Shown: one piece after another, positions 1 to 9,980 of the stretch
How positions within the stretch are numbered: the first letter of the stretch is position 1
Layout: every line of letters starts with the position of its first letter
From: Streptomyces venezuelae
Lineage (GTDB): Bacteria > Actinomycetota > Actinomycetes > Streptomycetales > Streptomycetaceae
Direction: 5' to 3'
NCBI RefSeq assembly: GCF_008642335.1
Contig: NZ_CP029191.1
Coordinates: 5,704,001 to 5,768,000, forward strand
Length of the DNA stretch: 64,000 nucleotides
Position numbers and translations under genes: made by a program
Notes under the pieces: model-generated
The model's input: the letters and a program-made list of their open reading frames with translations, nothing else
Database searches by the model: none
Told to the model about the DNA's origin: nothing

Positions 1-195
1 TTCCCGGTCAAGGACACGATTTTCACCGACGTGTCCATCAAGGGCGCGCCGATCGGCATCTACGTCAACGAGATGCCGGAGGCGGGCCAGGGCCCTGCCG
101 TCGGTGAAGCGACGTTCATCCGGCCCAAGTTGAGCGGCAACGGACAGGACATCAAGAACGACACGTCGACATTCAAGCTCACGCTGCAGCCCTGA
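1..195 (+). CDS. C-terminal end of an unidentified protein (cut by window edge)
   Basis: The frame is open from the first base to a TGA at 193-195 and encodes the last 64 residues of a protein that starts outside the window. The piece alternates polar and hydrophobic residues, ends in FKLTLQP, and has no membrane segment, cysteine or recognisable catalytic motif; a beta-rich soluble or secreted domain is possible but this is inference. The next gene on the same strand begins 92 bp later behind its own promoter-like sequence, so the two need not share a transcript. I do not recognise the family. Confidence 0.6.
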   Translation, partial: FPVKDTIFTDVSIKGAPIGIYVNEMPEAGQGPAVGEATFIRPKLSGNGQDIKNDTSTFKLTLQP

Positions 196-258
196 CCCGC
201 GGAGGTGACATCCACGTACGCGGCCGTCCGGATTCCGGGCGGCCGTTTACGTAACTGG

Positions 259-288
259 CTTGCAGGCCTTGCGCTATTCTTGCGGCCA
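259..288 (+). promoter_or_regulatory. Putative leaderless promoter with three CTTGC repeats before the LacI-type gene
   Basis: CTTGC occurs at 259-263, 268-272 and 279-283, and a -10-like TATTCT lies at 275-280, 7 nt before the ATG at 288. No convincing -35 is visible. CTTGC-containing direct repeats are known near sugar-regulated Streptomyces promoters; autoregulation here is inference. Confidence 0.4.
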
Positions 289-1301
289 TGACGCGACGAC
301 TTGCTCAAGTTGCGAAGAAGGTGGGGGTCAGCGAGGCGACGGTCAGCCGTGTCCTCAACGACAAGCCCGGCGTCTCCGCCGCGACCCGACAGTCCGTGCT
401 GACGGCGCTCGACGTCCTCGGCTACGAGCGGCCGACCCAGCTGCGCGGCGAGCGGGCCCGCCTCGTCGGTCTCGTCCTTCCCGAGCTGCAGAACCCGATC
501 TTCCCCGCGTTCGCCGAGGTCATCGGTGGCGCCCTCGCCCAGCAGGGCCTCACGCCCGTGCTGTGCACGCAGACCAGGGGCGGCGTCTCCGAGGCCGACT
601 ACGTGGACCTGCTGCTCCAGCAGCACGTCTCCGGCGTCGTCTTCGCGGGCGGCCTCTTCGCGGAGGCCGACGCGCCGCACGACCACTACCGGCGCCTCGC
701 CGAGCGCAACATCCCCGTCGTCCTGATCAACGCGTCGATCGAGGGCCTCGACTTCCCGTGCGTCGCGTGCGACGACGCCGTCGCCGTCGAGCAGGCGTGG
801 CGCCACCTCGCCTCGCTCGGCCACGAGCGCATCGGCCTCGTCCTCGGCCCGGCCGACCACGTGCCCTCGCGCCGCAAGCTCGTGGCGGCCCGCGACATCG
901 CCGCGGCCGCGGGCATGGAGCTGCCCGACGCGTTCGTCGAGCGGTCGATCTTCTCCCTGGAGGGCGGCCAGGCCGCCGCCGCGCGCCTCATGGAGCGCGG
1001 CGTCACCGGCATCGTCTGCGCCAGCGACCCGCTCGCCCTCGGCGCCGTCAGGGCCGCCCGCCGCAAGGGCCTCTCCGTCCCCGCCGACGTCTCCGTCGTC
1101 GGCTACGACGACTCGGCCTTCATGACCTGCACCGAGCCGCCCCTGTCCACCGTGCGCCAGCCCATCGAGGCGATGGGCCGCGCGGCGGTCGACCTGCTGT
1201 GCGCGCAGATCCGGGGCACCCAGACGCACCCCGGCGAGCTGCTCTTCGAGCCGGAACTCGTCGTCCGCGGCTCGACGGCCCAGCTGCTCGGCACTCGTTG
1301 A
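288..1301 (+). CDS. LacI/GalR-family transcriptional regulator
   Basis: A 337-residue cytoplasmic regulator of usual LacI length. Residues 5-26 form the N-terminal helix-turn-helix with the family pattern [10 protein letters not shown], a hinge helix follows to about residue 60, and the rest is a periplasmic-binding-protein-like sensor (for example [10 protein letters not shown] near 63 and VSVVGYDDS near 267). Such proteins normally bind a sugar or small metabolite and repress a nearby operon. No sugar operon is adjacent: the next gene is convergent sdaA, 16 bp away. No Shine-Dalgarno sequence precedes the ATG; TATTCT at 275-280 ends 7 nt before it, so a leaderless transcript is likely. The effector cannot be read from the sequence. 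Confidence 0.92.
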   Translation: MTRRLAQVAKKVGVSEATVSRVLNDKPGVSAATRQSVLTALDVLGYERPTQLRGERARLVGLVLPELQNPIFPAFAEVIGGALAQQGLTPVLCTQTRGGVSEADYVDLLLQQHVSGVVFAGGLFAEADAPHDHYRRLAERNIPVVLINASIEGLDFPCVACDDAVAVEQAWRHLASLGHERIGLVLGPADHVPSRRKLVAARDIAAAAGMELPDAFVERSIFSLEGGQAAAARLMERGVTGIVCASDPLALGAVRAARRKGLSVPADVSVVGYDDSAFMTCTEPPLSTVRQPIEAMGRAAVDLLCAQIRGTQTHPGELLFEPELVVRGSTAQLLGTR

Positions 1302-1317
1302 TTCAGCGCTCGTCGGT

Positions 1318-2688
<1,371 letters not shown>

Positions 2689-2827
2689 GGAACACTCCAA
2701 GGGTGGTTGGTAGACGCCGTTGTCTGCCGGGTGATGCAGAAGTACAAGGCGGTGCGGGAACTGCGGGGCGGTGCGGGACGTGGTGCGGGGCACCTCGCTC
2801 ACTCTCCAGTGTGCGGGGTGCCCCGAT

Positions 2828-2872
2828 GTTTCGTACGTACGAACAAAAGCGTACAAACAGAGGGTACGAAAC
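2828..2872. promoter_or_regulatory. GTACRAAC repeat cluster in the glyA-sdaA gap (putative operator)
   Basis: GTACGAAC (2837-2844), GTACAAAC (2851-2858) and GTACGAAAC (2864-2872) repeat in one direction at 13-14 bp spacing, and GTTTCGTAC (2828-2836) is the inverted partner. Positions 2830-2843 are a perfect 14-bp palindrome. The cluster lies upstream of leftward sdaA and touches the glyA stop codon, so it could give sdaA its own regulated promoter. The binding protein is unknown. Confidence 0.5.
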
Positions 2873-4134
2873 TACTTCAGGCCGGGGTACAAGGGGTGCT
2901 TGTCGGCCAGAGCGGTCACGCGGGTCTTGAGGGACGCCGCGTCGAAGCCCGGCTTGAGGGCCTCGGCGATGATGTCGGCGACCTCGCGGAAGTCCTCCTC
3001 GCCGAACCCGCGGGTCGCGAGCGCGGGCGTGCCGATCCGCAGGCCCGAGGTGACCATCGGGGGGCGCGGGTCGTTCGGGACGGCGTTGCGGTTGACCGTG
3101 ATGCCGACCTCGTGGAGGCGGTCCTCGGCCTGCTGGCCGTCCAGCTCGGAGTTGCGCAGGTCCACCAGGACCAGGTGCACGTCCGTGCCGCCCGACAGGA
3201 CGTCGACGCCGACGGCCTTCGCGTCGTCCTGCACCAGGCGCTCGGCCAGGATGCGGGCGCCGTCCAGGGTGCGCTGCTGGCGCTCCTTGAAGTCGTCCGA
3301 CGCGGCGACCTTGAAGGAGACGGCCTTGGCCGCGATCACGTGCTCCAGCGGGCCGCCCTGGAAGCCGGGGAAGACCGCGGAGTTCAGCTTCTTCGCGAAC
3401 TCCTTGCTGCGGGCCAGGATGATGCCGCCGCGCGGGCCGCCGAGCGTCTTGTGCGTGGTGGAGGTCACCACGTCCGCGTAGGGCACCGGGTTCGGGTGCA
3501 GGCCCGCGGCGACGAGACCGGCGAAGTGCGCCATGTCGACCCACAGGTACGCGCCGACCTCGTCGGCGATCCGGCGGAACTCGGCGAAGTCCAGGTGGCG
3601 CGGGTAGGCCGACCAGCCCGCGATGATCACCTTCGGGCTGTTCTCCTTGGCGAGGCGCTCGACCTCGGCCATGTCGACCAGACCGGCCTCGTCGACGTGG
3701 TAGGCGACCACGTTGAACTGCTTGCCGGAGAAGTTCAGGCGCATGCCGTGCGTGAGGTGGCCGCCGTGCGCCAGGTCCAGGCCGAGGATCGTGTCGCCGG
3801 GCTGGGCGATCGCGAAGAGGGCGGCCTGGTTGGCGGAGGCGCCGGAGTGCGGCTGCACGTTCGCGTACTCGGCGCCGAACAGGTCCTTGACCCGGTCGAT
3901 CGCGATCTGCTCGGCGACGTCGACGTGCTCGCAGCCGCCGTAGTAGCGGCGGCCGGGGTAGCCCTCGGCGTACTTGTTGGTCAGGACCGAGCCCTGGGCC
4001 TCCATGACCGCGACCGGAGCGAAGTTCTCCGAGGCGATCATTTCCAGGGTCGACTGCTGACGGTGGACCTCGGCGTCGACGGCGGCGGCGACGTCCGGGT
4101 CCAGCTCGTGGAGGGGGGTGTTCAGAAGCGACAT
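2872..4134 (-). CDS. glyA: Serine hydroxymethyltransferase
   Basis: PLP enzyme that interconverts glycine plus 5,10-methylene-THF with serine plus THF in the cytoplasm. The 420-residue protein has the family start ([11 protein letters not shown]), the glycine-rich [10 protein letters not shown], and the PLP lysine in [14 protein letters not shown]. The ATG at 4134 has AGGGA 7 nt upstream; a GTG one codon earlier at 4137 is closer than ideal to the same site. It lies 23 bp downstream of gcvH, so it is probably co-transcribed with gcvT-gcvH and uses the methylene-THF made by glycine cleavage. Length and motifs are normal. Confidence 0.97.
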   Translation of the reverse strand: MSLLNTPLHELDPDVAAAVDAEVHRQQSTLEMIASENFAPVAVMEAQGSVLTNKYAEGYPGRRYYGGCEHVDVAEQIAIDRVKDLFGAEYANVQPHSGASANQAALFAIAQPGDTILGLDLAHGGHLTHGMRLNFSGKQFNVVAYHVDEAGLVDMAEVERLAKENSPKVIIAGWSAYPRHLDFAEFRRIADEVGAYLWVDMAHFAGLVAAGLHPNPVPYADVVTSTTHKTLGGPRGGIILARSKEFAKKLNSAVFPGFQGGPLEHVIAAKAVSFKVAASDDFKERQQRTLDGARILAERLVQDDAKAVGVDVLSGGTDVHLVLVDLRNSELDGQQAEDRLHEVGITVNRNAVPNDPRPPMVTSGLRIGTPALATRGFGEEDFREVADIIAEALKPGFDAASLKTRVTALADKHPLYPGLK

Positions 4135-4157
4135 CACACGATCCCTATCGGTATGGG

Positions 4158-4535
4158 TCAGCCGGCGGTGAAGGCGGTGTACTCATCGGCGGAGAGCAGG
4201 TCGTCCGGCTCGCCGGTGATGCGCACCTTGAACAGCCAACCGCCCTCGAACGGGGCGGAGTTGACCAGCGACGGGTCGTCCACGACGTCCTGGTTGGCGG
4301 CGACGATCTCGCCGGTCACCGGGGCGTAGAGGTCGCTGACCGACTTGGTCGACTCCAGCTCGCCGCAGGACTCGCCCGCGGTCACCGTGTCACCGACCTC
4401 GGGAAGCTGGGCGAAGACGACGTCACCGAGCGCGTTGGCCGCGTGCTCGGTGATGCCGACGGTCGCCACGCCGTCCTCGGTGGCCGAGAGCCACTCGTGC
4501 TCCTTGCTGTAGCGAAGCTGCTGGGGGTTGCTCAT
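4158..4535 (-). CDS. gcvH: Glycine cleavage system H protein
   Basis: A small lipoylated shuttle of 125 residues that carries the aminomethyl group between the P, T and L proteins of the glycine cleavage system. The lipoyl-accepting lysine is K64 in [14 protein letters not shown], and the hybrid-motif barrel extends through [12 protein letters not shown] in the leader supports the ATG at 4535. It sits 58 bp after gcvT and 23 bp before glyA. gcvP (decarboxylase) is not in the window and must be unlinked, as is usual in Streptomyces. Confidence 0.97.
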   Translation of the reverse strand: MSNPQQLRYSKEHEWLSATEDGVATVGITEHAANALGDVVFAQLPEVGDTVTAGESCGELESTKSVSDLYAPVTGEIVAANQDVVDDPSLVNSAPFEGGWLFKVRITGEPDDLLSADEYTAFTAG

Positions 4536-4593
4536 GACCTGAATTCTCCTGTACGCGGGTGGGTGCTGCGGAACGGGAAGGATGTGCGGGGGG

Positions 4594-5718
4594 TCACTTC
4601 TGGCGCTTGTAGAACGGCAGCGCCACGACCTCGTAGGGCTCGTGGGTGCCGCGGATGTCCACGCCCACGCCCTCGGTGCCGGGAGCGGCGTGCTCCGCGT
4701 CGACGTACGCCATCGCGATCGGCTTGCCCAGCGTCGGCGACGGGGCGCCCGAGGTGACCTCGCCGATCACCTTGCCGTCCGCGACCACCGGGAAACCGGC
4801 GCGCGGGACCCGGCGGCCCTCGGCGACCAGGCCGACGAGCTTGCGCGGCGGGGCGGTCTCGGCGCGCTCGGCGGCGGCCGCGAGCGCGCCGCGCCCCACG
4901 AAGGAGTCCGACTGACTGGTCTTCTCGAACTTCACGACCCGGCCGAGACCCGCGTCGAACGGCGTCAGCTCCGCGGTCAGCTCGTGCCCGTACAGCGGCA
5001 TGCCCGCCTCCAGGCGCAGCGTGTCACGGCAGGAGAGACCGGCCGGGACCATGCCGACGGGCGTGCCCGCCTCCATCAGCGCGCCCCACAGCTTCTCCGC
5101 GTCGGCGGGGGAGACGAACAGCTCGAAACCGTCCTCGCCCGTGTAGCCCGTGCGGGCGATCAGGGCGGAGACGCCCGCGACGGTGCCGGGCAGGCCCGCG
5201 TAGTACTTCAGGCCGTCCAGGTCCGCGTCCGTGAGGGACTTCAGGATGCCGGGGGACTCGGGGCCCTGGACGGCGAGCAGCGCGTACGCGTCACGGTCGT
5301 CGCGGACCTCGGCGTCGAAGCCCTCGGCGCGGGCGGTGAGCGCGTCGAGGACGACCTGCGCGTTCGAGGCGTTGGCGACGACCATGTACTCCGTCTCGCC
5401 CAAGCGGTAGACGATCAAATCGTCCAGGATGCCGCCGTCCTCGGCGACGATCATGGTGTAGCGGGCGCGGCCGACACCGACCGAGCCGATGTTGCCGACC
5501 AGCGCGAAGTTCAGGAAGTCCGCGGCGGCGGGTCCGGTGACGGTGATCTCGCCCATGTGCGACAGGTCGAAGAGGCCGGCCTTGGTGCGCACGGCGTTGT
5601 GCTCGTCGCGCTCGCTGGCGTACCGCAGCGGCATGTCCCAGCCCGCGAAGTCGGTCATGGTGGCGCCAAGGGACCGGTGCACGGCGTCGAGGGCGGTCAG
5701 ACGGGGGGCAGTGCTCAT
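4594..5718 (-). CDS. gcvT: Glycine cleavage system T protein (aminomethyltransferase)
   Basis: Transfers the methylene group from aminomethyl-lipoyl-H protein to THF, releasing ammonia. The 374-residue product has the GCV_T folate-binding domain ([26 protein letters not shown]) followed by the C-terminal barrel. The ATG at 5718 has GGGAG 8 nt before it. An in-frame ATG at 5763 would start inside the riboswitch and is rejected. First gene of the gcvT-gcvH-glyA(-sdaA) set; the leader carries a tandem glycine aptamer, so expression should rise with glycine. Confidence 0.97.
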   Translation of the reverse strand: MSTAPRLTALDAVHRSLGATMTDFAGWDMPLRYASERDEHNAVRTKAGLFDLSHMGEITVTGPAAADFLNFALVGNIGSVGVGRARYTMIVAEDGGILDDLIVYRLGETEYMVVANASNAQVVLDALTARAEGFDAEVRDDRDAYALLAVQGPESPGILKSLTDADLDGLKYYAGLPGTVAGVSALIARTGYTGEDGFELFVSPADAEKLWGALMEAGTPVGMVPAGLSCRDTLRLEAGMPLYGHELTAELTPFDAGLGRVVKFEKTSQSDSFVGRGALAAAAERAETAPPRKLVGLVAEGRRVPRAGFPVVADGKVIGEVTSGAPSPTLGKPIAMAYVDAEHAAPGTEGVGVDIRGTHEPYEVVALPFYKRQK

Positions 5719-5754
5719 GAAGGGAACTCCCAGGGCATGACGGGCGAGGTCGAT

Positions 5755-5972
5755 CCTCCCCATCTGTCATCGGAACCTGAGAGGTTCGCCGGAAGTGTCT
5801 CGTCCAGTGAGACGCCGGCTTGCACCTTGGGTGGGACCGCCGGGGCGGCCCGCTTTTCAGATGTGCCTCGCCCGCGCGGTACGGGGCCTGAGAGATTCAA
5901 GGGAGGGGCTTGCTCCTTCGGCGCTCCGGGTACCCAGCACAGCAAGCTGGTTCCGGAGACTCTCCCGCGCGG
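5755..5972 (-). promoter_or_regulatory. Tandem glycine riboswitch in the gcvT leader
   Basis: Read leftward, two copies of the glycine aptamer core follow each other. Aptamer 1 has GGGAGAG near 5966, GAAGGAGCAAG at 5909-5919 and CTCTCAGG at 5887-5894. Aptamer 2 has CCAAGGTGCAAG at 5819-5830, CTCTCAGG at 5776-5783 and the closing GACAGATGGGGAGG at about 5755-5768. The last conserved base is about 37 nt before the gcvT ATG, leaving room for an expression platform over the ribosome binding site. Glycine binding normally turns the downstream operon on. Confidence 0.93.
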
Positions 5973-6140
5973 ATTCGAACGGCCTGTATGGAGTTGGCGC
6001 GCACATCATTGCACGCGACTCTGTCCAGGGGGAGCGGTGCCCGGCAGCGGGTTCCGTCATGGGTCCGGCACGGGGCCCGTCACTCCGGAATGCTCTTGTG
6101 CCGCATTACCTTCTCTTTACACTTGGTGGGGAAGCAGTAC
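5973..6140. other. Divergent promoter region between the riboswitch and the P-loop gene
   Basis: This stretch should hold the leftward promoter for the riboswitch-gcvT transcript and the rightward promoter for the next gene. I find no convincing consensus -35/-10 pair on either strand and no coding potential. Confidence 0.4.
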
Positions 6141-6863
6141 GTGACCGCTATGGGGAGGCCGATCACGGTGCGCAGCAGGACGAGTCTCTACGCCACTTCC
6201 ACGGGGGTGGCGCTGCCCAAGGCACTGTCCGGGGCGCTGCCCGAACAGGCCTCCGTCCCGGCCGCGGAGAGCTGCGGCCGGGACGCCGCGGCCGTCGTCC
6301 GCGACCTGCGGCAGCGCGCAGGCCACAGCCCGCGCCGCCTCACGTTCGGCGAGGGCGACCTGGTCGTCGTCTCCGGGCTGCCCGGCGGCGGAAAATCGAC
6401 CCTCATGCGCCAAGCCGTCACCGGCCCGCGCATCGACTCCCAGGACACCCGCGACCGCTGGTCGCGCCGCATGCCGCGCCTGCTGCCCTACGCGGTGTAC
6501 CGCCCCCTGGTCCGCCTCGCGCACTACGCGACGCTGCGCCGCACGCTCCGCTCAGGGGCGAGCGTCGTCGTGCACGACTGCGGCACCCAGGCGTGGGTGC
6601 GCCGCTGGCTCGCCCGCGAGGCCGCACGCCGCGGCACGGCCCTGCACCTCCTGATGCTCGACGTCCCCGTGGACACCGCGCTGCGCGGCCAGCACGAGCG
6701 CGGCCGCGGCGTCTCGCGGTACGCGTTCGCACGCCACCGCAGGACGGTCGGACGGCTCGTCGCCGCCACCGAGCGGGGCGACCTGCCGCGCGGCTGCCGC
6801 TCCGCGGTGCTGCTCGACCGCGCGGCCGCGCAGGTCCTGCGGGTGATCGCCTTCGACCGCTGA
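6141..6863 (+). CDS. P-loop (AAA-type/kinase-like) ATP-binding protein of unknown role
   Basis: A 240-residue protein with a clear Walker A motif, GLPGGGKST at about 79-87 (K85), and a hydrophobic strand ending in aspartate (LHLLMLDVPVDTAL) that could supply Walker B or a nucleotide-monophosphate-kinase-like role. SVVVHDC near 148 is another strand-plus-Asp. There is no transmembrane segment. GTG at 6141 is preferred because GGTGGGG lies about 9 nt upstream; an ATG three codons later (6150) is possible. It is divergent from the glycine riboswitch and 60 bp before an SseB-type gene, so a link with serine/glycine physiology is conceivable but unproven. Confidence 0.75.
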   Translation: MTAMGRPITVRSRTSLYATSTGVALPKALSGALPEQASVPAAESCGRDAAAVVRDLRQRAGHSPRRLTFGEGDLVVVSGLPGGGKSTLMRQAVTGPRIDSQDTRDRWSRRMPRLLPYAVYRPLVRLAHYATLRRTLRSGASVVVHDCGTQAWVRRWLAREAARRGTALHLLMLDVPVDTALRGQHERGRGVSRYAFARHRRTVGRLVAATERGDLPRGCRSAVLLDRAAAQVLRVIAFDR

Positions 6864-6923
6864 GCGGGCCCGGCGTTAGGGTTCGAGCCGCAGGCAGAGC
6901 GGTCGCGAGCAGGGGTTGGACAG

Positions 6924-7706
6924 ATGGACTTTCCGGCGCAGGCACATGCCCATCCGTACGGCGGATGGCCGGGCAACGAACTCGAGGAGGTCCTCGCGGC
7001 CTCCCTCGGCGCCCCCGAATCGGCGGGCGCCCGCATCGTCGAGGTGCTCGGCCGCAGCCACCTGTGGATACCGCTGCCGAACGGCGGCGGTCCCGACAGC
7101 GGCACGCTGGACCTGCCGACCCTGGAGATCGAAGGACAGGCGTACGTCCCCGTCTTCACCTCCGAGCAGCAGTTCCGCCAGGCGCTCGGCGACGCGGCGG
7201 ACCGGATGGGCGTCACCGTGGCGCCCGCCGTGGAGTTCGCCCGCGGGCTGCCCCCGCAGCTGGGCATCGCGCTGAACCCGGACGGCACCGTCGGCGCCCC
7301 GCTGCCCCCGCCGGCCGTCGCCGAGCTCTGCCGCGTCGGCCGCACCGAGCTGGACGGCCCGACCACCGGCGGCCGGGTCCGCCTCTTCGAGCCGGACTGG
7401 CAGGAGGACCCGGTCGACTTCCTCGCCACCGCGGGACGTGAGTTCGAGGCGGCGGGCGTCGTCCTCACCGCGCGCCGCTGTCTGGCCGCCGTGGAGACGG
7501 ACGACCCGACCCTCTTCGTCGGCGTCGAGCTGTCCACCTGGGACGGCAACGCACGCGACCTGCCCATGGAGGCGCTCGGCCGCGCACTCGGACAGGTCCC
7601 GGTCCCGTGGCCGGTGAACCTGGTCCTCCTCGACGTGGCACAGGACCCGGTCGGCGACTGGCTGCGCGCGAAGGTACGGCCCTTCTACCACCGCATCGAC
7701 GCTTAA
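6924..7706 (+). CDS. SseB-family protein (enhanced serine sensitivity type)
   Basis: A 260-residue soluble protein with an N-terminal SseB domain (LWIPLPNGG, YVPVFTSEQQF) and a C-terminal SseB_C-like domain (LFVGVELS, VNLVLLDVAQDPVGDWLRAKVRPFY). E. coli sseB was named for a serine-sensitivity phenotype; its biochemical role is not settled. The ATG has AGGGG about 8 nt upstream. It is followed after 72 bp by a second protein with the same C-terminal domain, and both lie within 2 kb of the serine/glycine operon. Confidence 0.85.
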   Translation: MDFPAQAHAHPYGGWPGNELEEVLAASLGAPESAGARIVEVLGRSHLWIPLPNGGGPDSGTLDLPTLEIEGQAYVPVFTSEQQFRQALGDAADRMGVTVAPAVEFARGLPPQLGIALNPDGTVGAPLPPPAVAELCRVGRTELDGPTTGGRVRLFEPDWQEDPVDFLATAGREFEAAGVVLTARRCLAAVETDDPTLFVGVELSTWDGNARDLPMEALGRALGQVPVPWPVNLVLLDVAQDPVGDWLRAKVRPFYHRIDA

Positions 7707-7778
7707 GCTGGTTGCATTCTTACGCCCTCCACTGTCTCCCGTGGGGGCACCGAGTTCGTCGCGAAGGGGCGGTTACGG

Positions 7779-8555
7779 GTGAGTGCGTCGGGCACGGCCG
7801 CGGCCGGGCAGCAGGTCGAGCAGGTGCTGCGCCAGGTGACGCCGGGGCGTTACGACGCGTACGAGGCACTGCTGCGCGCGCTCGCCGCCGACCAGGTGTG
7901 GATGCTGCTCTGGCACGGCCAGGCCGGCTCCCCCGACGCCCAGTACGGGAACATGGAAGTGGAGGGGCTCGGCTACGCACCGTGCGTGACCTCCGCCCAG
8001 GAGCTGTCCGCCAGTGGCTGGAACCGTAGCTACGAAGTGGTGCGCGGCATCGACATCGCCCGCACCCTCTACCCCGACCACTACGGCATCTGGCTCAACC
8101 CGCACGCGCCCGGCGGCGGCGTCGGCATCCCCTGGCTCGACCTGCGCCGCATCGCCACGGGCCTGGACCTTCTCCCCGCGGGCCCGCTCCGGCTCACCGA
8201 GCCCAGCATCGAAATTCCCCAGTTCTACGCCCTGTTGACGCAGAACGCCCACCGCACCCCCGTGGTCCGCTCGCTGCGCCGCGCCTGGGTGCAGCCCGCC
8301 CTCGGGGCGCCTTATCTGGCCATCGGCCTCGACGTGTACGACACGTCGCCGCCGTCCGTCGACGCGGTGCGCACGATGATGCGCCAGTCCATCCCCGCCG
8401 TCCCCGAGGGCCTGCCCGTCTCGACGGTCGCGATGTCCGACGATTACGACCCGGTCGCGATGTGGCTACGAGCCAACGCCAGGCCGTTCTACGACCGCGA
8501 GGCCCACGCGGCCCCGGCCCCCGCGGGCGGATACGGCTACCCCGCGCAGTACTGA
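7779..8555 (+). CDS. SseB C-terminal-domain protein, paralogue of the preceding gene
   Basis: A 258-residue protein whose last 110 residues repeat the neighbour's pattern (YLAIGLDVYDTSPP, DDYDPVAMWLRANARPFYDRE against VGDWLRAKVRPFY). The N-terminal part has a shortened SseB-like fold (MLLWHGQ, YGIWLNPHAPGGGVGIPW). The GTG at 7779 has AAGGGG at suitable spacing. The pair looks like an old tandem duplication with the second copy diverged. The tail is rich in Ala, Pro and Gly. Function unknown. Confidence 0.8.
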   Translation: MSASGTAAAGQQVEQVLRQVTPGRYDAYEALLRALAADQVWMLLWHGQAGSPDAQYGNMEVEGLGYAPCVTSAQELSASGWNRSYEVVRGIDIARTLYPDHYGIWLNPHAPGGGVGIPWLDLRRIATGLDLLPAGPLRLTEPSIEIPQFYALLTQNAHRTPVVRSLRRAWVQPALGAPYLAIGLDVYDTSPPSVDAVRTMMRQSIPAVPEGLPVSTVAMSDDYDPVAMWLRANARPFYDREAHAAPAPAGGYGYPAQY

Positions 8556-8874
8556 GGGGCTGGAACCGGCCACCGAGCAGCCACGACGGACGTGATGTCC
8601 GTTGTGGTGCAGGTGGGGCCCTATGGGGGCCCGTGCCGCCTTGCGACCCAACTGCCCCGTGTTCGGCCCTCGTTCACTCGCGTCCGGATAACGGAACACC
8701 TCGATCAGCATCACGGTTGCGCATCCTTTCCCCGTCAAGTCTGGTAACAGATCGCGACGTGGATGAAGACTCCCGCTCCAGGGGCCTGATGCCCCTGTGT
8801 ACGACGGACTGATCACGTCGCTACAGCGGCAAGTGCGGGCCGGTCACCACCGGTTGAGAGGGGTCCCTGCCACG
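8556..8874 (+). other. Intergenic region with two hairpins before the peptide transporter
   Basis: No gene is visible. A hairpin with 11-bp arms (8581-8591/8597-8607, one G-U pair, 5-nt loop) lies 25 nt after the preceding stop codon and is a likely terminator. CAGGGGC/GCCCCTG (8779-8785/8791-8797) forms a second hairpin in what should be the leader of the transporter operon. No strong consensus promoter was identified. Confidence 0.5.
8581..8607 (+). terminator. Putative terminator after the SseB-type pair
   Basis: Arms CCACGACGGAC and GTCCGTTGTGG pair over 11 bp with one G-U and a 5-nt loop. There is no T run, as is common for Streptomyces terminators. Confidence 0.5.
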
Positions 8875-9879
8875 ATGACGGCACCATTGCATGACACACC
8901 TGCGGATGCGGACCCGACCCAGGACGTCGCCCCCGCAGTTGATGCAGGGGTGAAGAAGGTCGAGGGTCGGTCCCTCAAGCAGATCGCCTGGAACCGCCTG
9001 AAGCGGGACAAGGTCGCCCTGGCCGGCGGCATCACCGTGCTGCTCCTGGTGCTTGTCGCCATCCTCGCGCCCCTGATCGTGAACCTGCTGGGCCACGACC
9101 CGAACGGCTTCCACCAGGACGAGCTCGATGAGCTGACCGGCCTCCCCAAGGGCGCCCTCGGCGGCGTGAGCGGCGACTTCCTCTTCGGGGTCGAGCCCAA
9201 CAAGGGCCGCGACGTCTTCAGCCGGATCGTCTACGGCGCGCGGATCTCGCTCCTCGTGGCGTTCCTCGCGGCCATCGTGGCCGTGGCGCTCGGCACCCTC
9301 TTCGGGATCATCGCCGGTTACTTCGGCGGCTGGGTCGACGCCCTGATCAGCCGCGTGATGGACGTGCTGCTCTCGTTCCCGCAGCTGCTCTTCATCATCT
9401 CGCTGGTCTCCGTGCTCCCCGACGACCTGCTCGGTCTCCAGGGCACCAGCGTGCGCGTCGCGATCCTCGTCATGGTCATCGGCTTCTTCGGCTGGCCGTA
9501 CGTCGGCCGCATCGTCCGCGGCCAGACGCTCTCGCTCCGTGAGCGCGAGTACGTGGAGGCGGCCCGCAGCCTCGGCGGCGGCAAGCGGCACATCCTGTTC
9601 CGCGAACTGCTGCCCAACCTGGTCGCCCCCATCACCGTCTACGCGACGCTGATGATCCCGACCAACATCCTCACGGAGGCGGCACTCAGCTTCCTCGGCG
9701 CCGGCGTCAAGCCGCCGACGGCCTCGTGGGGCGGCATGCTGCGCGACGCCCTCAAGACGTACGAGCACGACCCGATGTTCATGGTCTTCCCGGGCGTCAC
9801 GATCTTCATCACCGTCCTGGCCTTCAACCTCTTCGGCGACGGGCTGCGTGACGCACTCGACCCGAAGGGGACGCGCTAG
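8875..9879 (+). CDS. Peptide ABC transporter permease, OppC/DppC type
   Basis: A 334-residue inner-membrane permease. An N-terminal cytoplasmic segment with KQIAWNRLKRDKVAL leads into the first membrane helix (residues about 56-78), an extracytoplasmic loop with the family phrase GRDVFSRIVYGARISLLV follows, and five more helices. The cytoplasmic EAA loop that docks on the ATPase is EREYVEAARSLGGGKRHILF. The ATG at 8875 begins the homologous region and has GAGAGGGG upstream. First gene of the importer; placing the C permease before the binding protein is unusual. Works with the B permease (11871) and the two ATPases. Confidence 0.93.
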   Translation: MTAPLHDTPADADPTQDVAPAVDAGVKKVEGRSLKQIAWNRLKRDKVALAGGITVLLLVLVAILAPLIVNLLGHDPNGFHQDELDELTGLPKGALGGVSGDFLFGVEPNKGRDVFSRIVYGARISLLVAFLAAIVAVALGTLFGIIAGYFGGWVDALISRVMDVLLSFPQLLFIISLVSVLPDDLLGLQGTSVRVAILVMVIGFFGWPYVGRIVRGQTLSLREREYVEAARSLGGGKRHILFRELLPNLVAPITVYATLMIPTNILTEAALSFLGAGVKPPTASWGGMLRDALKTYEHDPMFMVFPGVTIFITVLAFNLFGDGLRDALDPKGTR

Positions 9880-9980
9880 AAGGTCCCAACTGGCTTGCCC
9901 CTGCCGCATGTCAGGTGGCTTTAACCATGGTTCTCCGGCAGCAGATGGCCAGGGACCGCGATCTCGGAGGTTACGAGAAA

